The notes beneath the pieces were generated by a model. That model was not told the origin of the DNA, made no database searches, and saw only the letters and a program-made list of their open reading frames with translations. Shown here piece by piece: positions 59,376 to 64,000 of a stretch of DNA of 64,000 bases. The translations under genes were made by a program, and so were the position numbers. Source of the stretch: JAWSUT01 sp033549345 (GTDB taxonomy: Bacteria > Bacillota > Dethiobacteria > Dethiobacterales > Dethiobacteraceae); assembly GCA_033549345.1 (NCBI GenBank), contig JAWSUT010000016.1, positions 1 through 64,000 on the forward strand, given 5' to 3'. The first letter of the stretch is position 1; every line of letters begins with the position of its first letter.

Positions 59376-61004
59376 TTACCTGTTTTGAGCAAACCAGGTC
59401 TGCACAGCACAGACGACAACGCCCAGGCCGCACAGCAGGACCACACCGCCAATAAAGGCGAGCATCCAGTCACCGGTAGGAATGTATTGGACAAAGATAC
59501 TCCAGCCCATGGCCCAGGAGGATGTAACAATCATAATCACAAACGGAATAATGTAGTAGCCGGATTGCCTGCTCAGGGACTTCAGGAACACAGCGGAAGC
59601 CAACAGCGCCAGCGCCGCCAGAATCTGGTTGCTGGCACCAAAAAGCGGCCATAACTTCATACCGTATCCCGAAAAGGCCAGTGCCGAGATTGCTGCAATT
59701 CCCGGAATCAGAGATACCGTCTTGTCAGCGAAGAACGAAGGTAGTTTAAAGGTGTGAACGCTTTCAGCAAAAGCAATACGGGTAAAACGCATGGCTGAGT
59801 CGAGAGTGGTCATGGCAAAGCTTTTGGCAACCACGGCCATGAAGGCTGCTCCAACTGCTACGGGTATACCCAAAGCAGCGACTATCGTGGACCCGCCTTC
59901 TGCCCAAACGGCAGGCCAGGAAGCCTGGCCCCAGGCGCCGTAAAAGTTCTGATACCCGGCCACACCCAGGCCGACGACGGCGGTGAGTAAAGCGATGATT
60001 GCCAGATAACCTTCGGCCAGCATGGAACCGTATCCAACCACTTTAGCATCTGTTTCTTTCATCAGTTGTTTCGGCGTTGTACCGGTCCCTACAATGGAGT
60101 GCCAGCCGGAGATGGCGCCGCAGGCAATGGTCACCATCAAAAACGGCCAGATGGGAGGGGCTCCTTCAGGATAGAGCCTGACGGCCGGCGCCACAACCAT
60201 GCCTGCTCCACCGGCTACAAGTGCCACAACGCCCAGTGTGCAAATAACTAAGGCAATAATCAGCTGGATTCCGTTAATGAAATCCCGCGGCTGGACCAGC
60301 AGCCATACAGGCAAACGGGCGGCAAAAAGCATGTAAATCAGCAATATGATAACCCATGTTCTGTAATCAAGTACCAGTGGGTACATCAGTCCAAGAGAAA
60401 TCACACCATACATAATCGCCACGGCCACAAGTGCCACCAGATAAATATTAACTTTGAGGTTTTTGCGCAGCATTAATCCAATCACCATAGCCAGAGGGAT
60501 TTCAATCCAGATAGAGTATACTGCAGCGGGGAAAGCTGCTGCCAGAACAGCAATAACATGGACAAAAACGGCACTGACCAATACCAGCAGGAAAAAGACC
60601 ACGATATACATTAACTGCATCGCCCGCTTACCCAGTAAATCATTTAGGTAATCGGCGATGCCTCGTCCCTGGTGACGTAATGAAGTGGCCAGGGCACCCA
60701 TATCATGAACTGCACCCAGAAAAATAGTACCGAGAACAATCCATAAAAGCCCCGGCAGCCAACCGTAGATGGCCGCCACCACCGGACCGACAATCGGTGC
60801 CGCTCCGGCAATGGAAGTGAAATGATGGCCCGCCACCACATCGGTGCGTGTGGGAACAAACTCAAATCCGTCATTATACTCAACCGCTGGTGTTTGCACA
60901 CCGGGGTCGAGACGCCAGATTTTCTCTGCAAGAAACTTTGCATAAAACTTATAAGCAAAATAGTACAAAACCAGGGAAATGATAATAAAATACAAAGCAT
61001 TCAC
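59376..61004 (-). CDS. cstA: Carbon starvation protein CstA family transporter
   Basis: A 542-residue polytopic protein of about fifteen helices with the CstA signatures RTDVVAGHHFTSIAGAAPIVGP near residue 55 and GAISGWHSIVGTGTTPKQL near 300, plus TTLDSAMRFTR. In E. coli CstA and relatives (BtsT) import peptides or pyruvate. At this length it resembles the shorter Firmicute and archaeal type. The start is GTG 61004 (TTG 61007 is also possible) after GGAAGGTG. Catabolite control is likely in the family but no site is evident here. Confidence 0.9.
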   Translation of the reverse strand: MNALYFIIISLVLYYFAYKFYAKFLAEKIWRLDPGVQTPAVEYNDGFEFVPTRTDVVAGHHFTSIAGAAPIVGPVVAAIYGWLPGLLWIVLGTIFLGAVHDMGALATSLRHQGRGIADYLNDLLGKRAMQLMYIVVFFLLVLVSAVFVHVIAVLAAAFPAAVYSIWIEIPLAMVIGLMLRKNLKVNIYLVALVAVAIMYGVISLGLMYPLVLDYRTWVIILLIYMLFAARLPVWLLVQPRDFINGIQLIIALVICTLGVVALVAGGAGMVVAPAVRLYPEGAPPIWPFLMVTIACGAISGWHSIVGTGTTPKQLMKETDAKVVGYGSMLAEGYLAIIALLTAVVGLGVAGYQNFYGAWGQASWPAVWAEGGSTIVAALGIPVAVGAAFMAVVAKSFAMTTLDSAMRFTRIAFAESVHTFKLPSFFADKTVSLIPGIAAISALAFSGYGMKLWPLFGASNQILAALALLASAVFLKSLSRQSGYYIIPFVIMIVTSSWAMGWSIFVQYIPTGDWMLAFIGGVVLLCGLGVVVCAVQTWFAQNR

Positions 61005-61254
61005 CAAAAATCACCTTCCTCTCACAGATATTCTTTAATGAACCCGACAAACGACCTTTCGCTCCCCGCGACGTGCACATAACACCTCCTTTGCGGTGTC
61101 CGTACGTATGTGTGAAATTAATCCCTTACTACATATCTATCGAATCGAATCTGCGGATATGTCCCAAATGCGACACAATAACTGAAAAATCACGGGAAGG
61201 GATAAGATATGAAATAAAGCAAATTGAATCCTCTACTTCAGAAAGGAGACTTCC

Positions 61255-61479
61255 ATGACAGACAGAACATCCAGAGAAAATTTTTTGCAGACTGAAATCC
61301 ATGAGGGTATGGCAATCGGTTTATGGAAAGGACTTGGCTTTAAAGATTCTGAATTAACACCACATGAAATGCTAAATATCATGAACGCGAAGATCAACAG
61401 TGGTGAAATCAGCCTGGAGCAAATAAAAGCTGTTCTGGACTTAGTGGGCGAGGAAGGGAAATTTTCCAACCAGCAATGA
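61255..61479 (+). CDS. Small soluble protein of unknown function
   Basis: A 74-residue mostly helical acidic protein (EIHEGMAIGLWKGLGF, ISLEQIKAVLDLVG). AAAGGAG precedes ATG 61255 and a terminator follows, so it is a real single gene. No family is recognised. It has no Cys, signal peptide or membrane helix. Confidence 0.7.
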   Translation: MTDRTSRENFLQTEIHEGMAIGLWKGLGFKDSELTPHEMLNIMNAKINSGEISLEQIKAVLDLVGEEGKFSNQQ

Positions 61480-61503
61480 TTGTCTTATCCACATTGCTAA
61501 AAT

Positions 61504-61544
61504 AAAAAGCGGCTTTCAGGTTTTACTCCTGAAAGCCGCTTTTT
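61504..61544 (+). terminator. Terminator after the small acidic protein gene
   Basis: AAAAAGCGGCTTTCAGG pairs with CCTGAAAGCCGCTTTTT (17 bp), with T-run. Confidence 0.93.
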
Positions 61545-61785
61545 TGCCTTACAATGACGACATGTTCCTCAGATTTTCAAGAAAAACAAAATGCTTCTGG
61601 CTATTTGCAATGTCACCGCACAGACCTGCTAAAGTTACGCCTGCTCATCTACAAACTCAACCCGCGTTACCGTGGAGATGAAACTTTTATCAGCGAGTTT
61701 AAATAATTTCTTCAGGAAAAGCCACATATGAAGTCTAACAATGCTACTTACTTAATATATTTTTACAGCCAAAAAGTATCATGAT

Positions 61786-61852
61786 AAGGCAAAATGCCTT
61801 AGGCTGTTGTTAGCCTTTTGGCACTTTACGATGAACTAAATGTAGAAATGCC
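61786..61852 (+). promoter_or_regulatory. Three-hairpin leader before the sipW-like operon
   Basis: AAGGC-AAAAT-GCCTT (61786-61800), AGGCT-GTTGTT-AGCCT with TTTT after it (61801-61819) and GGCA...TGCC (61820-61852) follow one another in the 500-bp gap before the signal peptidase gene. The middle stem plus T4 could attenuate transcription. The rest of the gap (61545-61785) holds only a weak 50-codon frame and A/T-rich sequence. Confidence 0.4.
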
Positions 61853-61976
61853 GCAATCCTTCCACATATGGTAACAAATATGTCATAAATATGTTTTTCC
61901 GAGTACGCGTACTTCGTGGGACTTCGCACTTTTTACAAGCTAAAATTAAATAAACTTAATTAATATGGAGGCTACT

Positions 61977-62507
61977 ATGAAAATTGTAACATTATTAACC
62001 CGGATGATTTTTGTCCTTTTACTTTTAGTCTTAATTCCCCTTTTAATAATAATGTTTCAGGATAAGGGCTTACTCCCAAAAACTGTTCTGTCTAATTTTA
62101 AGCCGCTTACAGTAATTAGTGACAGTATGTCACCAACCTTAAAGGCTGGCCATGTTGTTGTGATTCGTAATGTGCCATCAAAAGACATTGAGCCCGGTGA
62201 TATTATAACGTTCAATAATATGCCCGAATCTGAAACTTATATAACTCATCGCGTTGTTAAAGTAAATTCGGATGGAAGCTTTATTACACGAGGTGATGCT
62301 AATCAAACAAATGACCTTGCTCCTGTGCCTGCCGAAAACGTTGTGGGCCGCGTTATAGTTGCTATACCCTATTTTGGGTATCTTGTAGAATTCACGCGTT
62401 CAAAGCTTGGCATGATCATCATGATTATCCTGCCGGGGCTATTAATTCTTGTTTGTGAAGTCCGTAATCTTGCACGCTATCTCGAAAAAAGCGAGGCGCC
62501 TTCATGA
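61977..62507 (+). CDS. sipW: SipW-type (ER-like) signal peptidase I
   Basis: A 176-residue membrane protease with an N-terminal helix (about 4-27), the catalytic serine in VISDSMSPTL (about 49-58), and ITHRVVKV (about 89-96), where His replaces the usual bacterial Lys. That Ser/His pair defines the SipW/Sec11 class. A second helix near 137-160 anchors the end. SipW matures TasA/TapA-type matrix proteins. ATG 61977 is 5 nt after GGAGG. Two genes for likely exported partners follow, the first overlapping by 4 bp. Confidence 0.9.
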   Translation: MKIVTLLTRMIFVLLLLVLIPLLIIMFQDKGLLPKTVLSNFKPLTVISDSMSPTLKAGHVVVIRNVPSKDIEPGDIITFNNMPESETYITHRVVKVNSDGSFITRGDANQTNDLAPVPAENVVGRVIVAIPYFGYLVEFTRSKLGMIIMIILPGLLILVCEVRNLARYLEKSEAPS

Positions 62508-63286
62508 AGAGAATGAATGTAATGAGGAGAACGATTTGTTTCCCGCTGGTTCTGGTGTTTATATTTGTCGTTAGCAGCACCATCCTGTTTTTATACCCGC
62601 GAGACCTTTATACATTCACGCTTTATAGTTCGCAAGCTCAAAGTAGTAGTGTATACCTCTCCGCCACAGAATTTTCAGATAACTTTACTGTACGTCCAGG
62701 AAAGTCTTTTGCCGGCATCTGGAGTGGTCTCTTATCCGCGCCTATTGACTTTGGCTTATGGCCCGCAGGAAACAGCAAAAATTTTCCTGAAGCATTAGTC
62801 GTTGAAAATATAGACAGTACGACGAATGAAGTTACATTTTCGTTCTCAGACGGCTTAGCTCAGCTTTTTGATATTCGAGATAACGATAAACTTAACATTA
62901 ACCCTTACGAAAAGGCAACTGTAAGTTTGAAATTATCTTTGGGTTCTGATTTGCCTGAAGGTGAATATAGTGGCGAATTGTACATAAGTGCAAAAAAAGG
63001 ATTTTTAGTAAAAAGCATTCCTGTCCTGATTCAAATAGGAAAATCCAATAAGACTGCTGATTCGCTTAAGAGTACAGAACAGTCTACCGCCAAAGCGCCT
63101 GTGGAAACAGGAAATGAAGATGCACAGCCAGACTCTGTTGTTGAAGAAGTATACGAATCACCAAGTGAGCTCTCAAACTCGGTGGAACTACATTCGCCTG
63201 ATAATGCTTCTTTTGGCCAGGTCATGGAAGTAGAAGATGCTACTGAACTTCCGGATCTGGACGAAAATAATGACGTAAGTCGGTGA
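62504..63286 (+). CDS. Exported protein of the sipW operon, unknown family
   Basis: A 260-residue protein with an N-terminal membrane segment (about 9-31), a beta-rich domain (about 45-190) with an Ig-like pattern (VSLKLSLGSDLPEGEYSGELYISA), and a Ser/Thr/Glu-rich disordered tail with many acidic residues. It overlaps sipW by an ATGA. Position matches an accessory factor or second SipW substrate, as TapA is in Bacillus, though no sequence kinship to TapA is seen. Confidence 0.75.
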   Translation: MKRMNVMRRTICFPLVLVFIFVVSSTILFLYPRDLYTFTLYSSQAQSSSVYLSATEFSDNFTVRPGKSFAGIWSGLLSAPIDFGLWPAGNSKNFPEALVVENIDSTTNEVTFSFSDGLAQLFDIRDNDKLNINPYEKATVSLKLSLGSDLPEGEYSGELYISAKKGFLVKSIPVLIQIGKSNKTADSLKSTEQSTAKAPVETGNEDAQPDSVVEEVYESPSELSNSVELHSPDNASFGQVMEVEDATELPDLDENNDVSR

Positions 63287-63349
63287 AGGGGGGAAAATAT
63301 GTAAAATTCAGGACCCATTATGTCTATTACTTTGGGAAAGGGGTGACAA

Positions 63350-64000
63350 ATGTTGAAAAACAGAAGCCTGGCAATTCTTGTAGTCTTTACACTGGTTGCA
63401 GCATTGATCGGCGGGAGTACTTTGGCGGTACTGACAAGTTCAGCTTCAACTGTTGCCAATAACTTCAGTGCAGGAACGTTAGTAGTTGTTGCAGGTGAGC
63501 AAAACATTGAAGTTGGTAACTACGCAAACATGGCACCCGGGGACACAATTCCCGGAACGTTTAGTGTTACTAATAACGGCACCCTGCCGTTAAGGTACAC
63601 GGTTGAAGCTGTCACATCCGGTGACCTTTTTGCAGGATCAACGCCCGCAGTTGTGTCTCACAGCGTTTATTCAGACGGTGACTATATTCTGAGCCCCGGA
63701 GACGTGGAAACCATAGCTTTTGATGTTCATTTACCGCTCATTGCGGAAAATGGGTATCAAGCAGCACTGGGCCAATTGTATTTCATTGTTTCGGCGGAGC
63801 AGTATACAGGCGAGCCGCCACCGGTTGGTACAGGCACCGTCAGCGGTTTTGTTGTTGACGCCACTAGTGGACAGGGAATTCACGGAGCTATGATCAATTT
63901 CAGGTCGGGAACAAGTACTGATGGACCGATCATTGGTACTGCTTCTACGGGCCCGGATGGAGCGTATTCTCTGCAACTAGCCGAGGGTAGCTACACCGGT
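63350..64000 (+). CDS. TasA/camelysin-like matrix protein, 3' end outside the window
   Basis: The frame is open to the window end (217 codons). It starts at ATG 63350 after AAAGGGGTG: signal segment LAILVVFTLVAALIGGSTLAV followed by TSSASTVANNFSAGTL, the SipW-dependent signal and first strand typical of TasA/CalY (M73) proteins. A beta-sandwich follows (about 45-150, NIEVGNYANMAPGDTIPGTF, FSVTNNGTLPLRYTVE). Then, after a Pro-rich linker, a GTVSGFVVDATSGQGIHGA segment begins a carboxypeptidase-regulatory/SpaA-like beta domain. TasA proteins form biofilm fibres. The added domain makes it larger than Bacillus TasA. Confidence 0.85.
   Translation, partial: MLKNRSLAILVVFTLVAALIGGSTLAVLTSSASTVANNFSAGTLVVVAGEQNIEVGNYANMAPGDTIPGTFSVTNNGTLPLRYTVEAVTSGDLFAGSTPAVVSHSVYSDGDYILSPGDVETIAFDVHLPLIAENGYQAALGQLYFIVSAEQYTGEPPPVGTGTVSGFVVDATSGQGIHGAMINFRSGTSTDGPIIGTASTGPDGAYSLQLAEGSYTG

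Noticed and set aside
61554..61706. 50-codon frame after the terminator at 61504-61544
   Set aside because: No ribosome site or promoter and no recognised family; could be a remnant but support is too weak.

Overview
The window reads as a chromosomal stretch of an anaerobic, spore-forming Firmicute (Clostridia-like). The support is the ytrH-ytrI-dnaE synteny known from sporulating Bacilli and Clostridia, the pfkA-pyk-fxsA order, Firmicute-style Shine-Dalgarno sequences and sigma-A promoters, and clostridial families such as FprA flavodiiron proteins. Several outward-facing multihaem c-type cytochromes and an OpuC-type osmoprotectant importer suggest a respiring anaerobe that meets salt stress. 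A Dethiobacter-like lineage is a guess from memory only.

Layout. 1-416: 5' end of an IS110-family transposase (minus strand) with its structured non-coding end. 417-5200: trmL, csoR-copZ, an M23 lipoprotein, a PerR-type regulator, an AI-2E-family membrane protein, ytrI-ytrH. 5319-13442: dnaE, pfkA, pyk, a thioesterase, fxsA and a histone-deacetylase-like gene. 13506-26679: DUF1015, a DnaQ-like exonuclease with a DUF294 signalling protein, a GGDEF protein, a YtxJ-type thiol protein that appears to contain selenocysteine, an EamA transporter, GlcD, a CBS-ACT protein, an HpaB-family flavoprotein and TypA. 26970-37658: an ABC-F protein, an OpuC-like importer, an octahaem nitrite-reductase-like cytochrome, a NodIJ-like ABC exporter and transketolase.

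38118-47176 is the most unusual part. Two paralogous flavodiiron genes face the same way and bracket a plus-strand respiratory island: tatA, a Tat-exported split-Soret-type dihaem lipoprotein, a second tatA, tatC, an eleven-haem lipoprotein cytochrome and a tandem-rhodanese lipoprotein. Both cytochrome genes are interrupted by an in-frame UGA followed, 10-11 nt later, by a bacterial SECIS-like hairpin, so both look like selenoproteins. The island also carries sequence scars (39461-39830 and 42266-42424) matching the 5' and 3' ends of the cytochrome-rhodanese unit. An ancestral tandem duplication therefore seems to have been invaded or replaced by the tatA-cytochrome-tatA-tatC cassette. The cytochrome plus rhodanese pair recalls ExtKL/ExtH of the Geobacter ext operon.

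47448-64000: a dicarboxylate-type symporter, an ABC-2 exporter, a mini dihaem lipoprotein, an MFS transporter with an IclR regulator, a highly structured element, an FMN-binding glutamate-synthase-like enzyme, a nucleotidyltransferase, an HD hydrolase, a GNAT enzyme, a ketopantoate-reductase-like enzyme, CstA, and at the right edge a SipW-type signal peptidase with a TasA/camelysin-like exported protein cut by the window end.

Three independent UGA-containing genes (19672-20016, 40183-41034, 42746-44032) imply an active selenocysteine system whose sel genes lie outside the window. No rRNA, tRNA or CRISPR array was seen.
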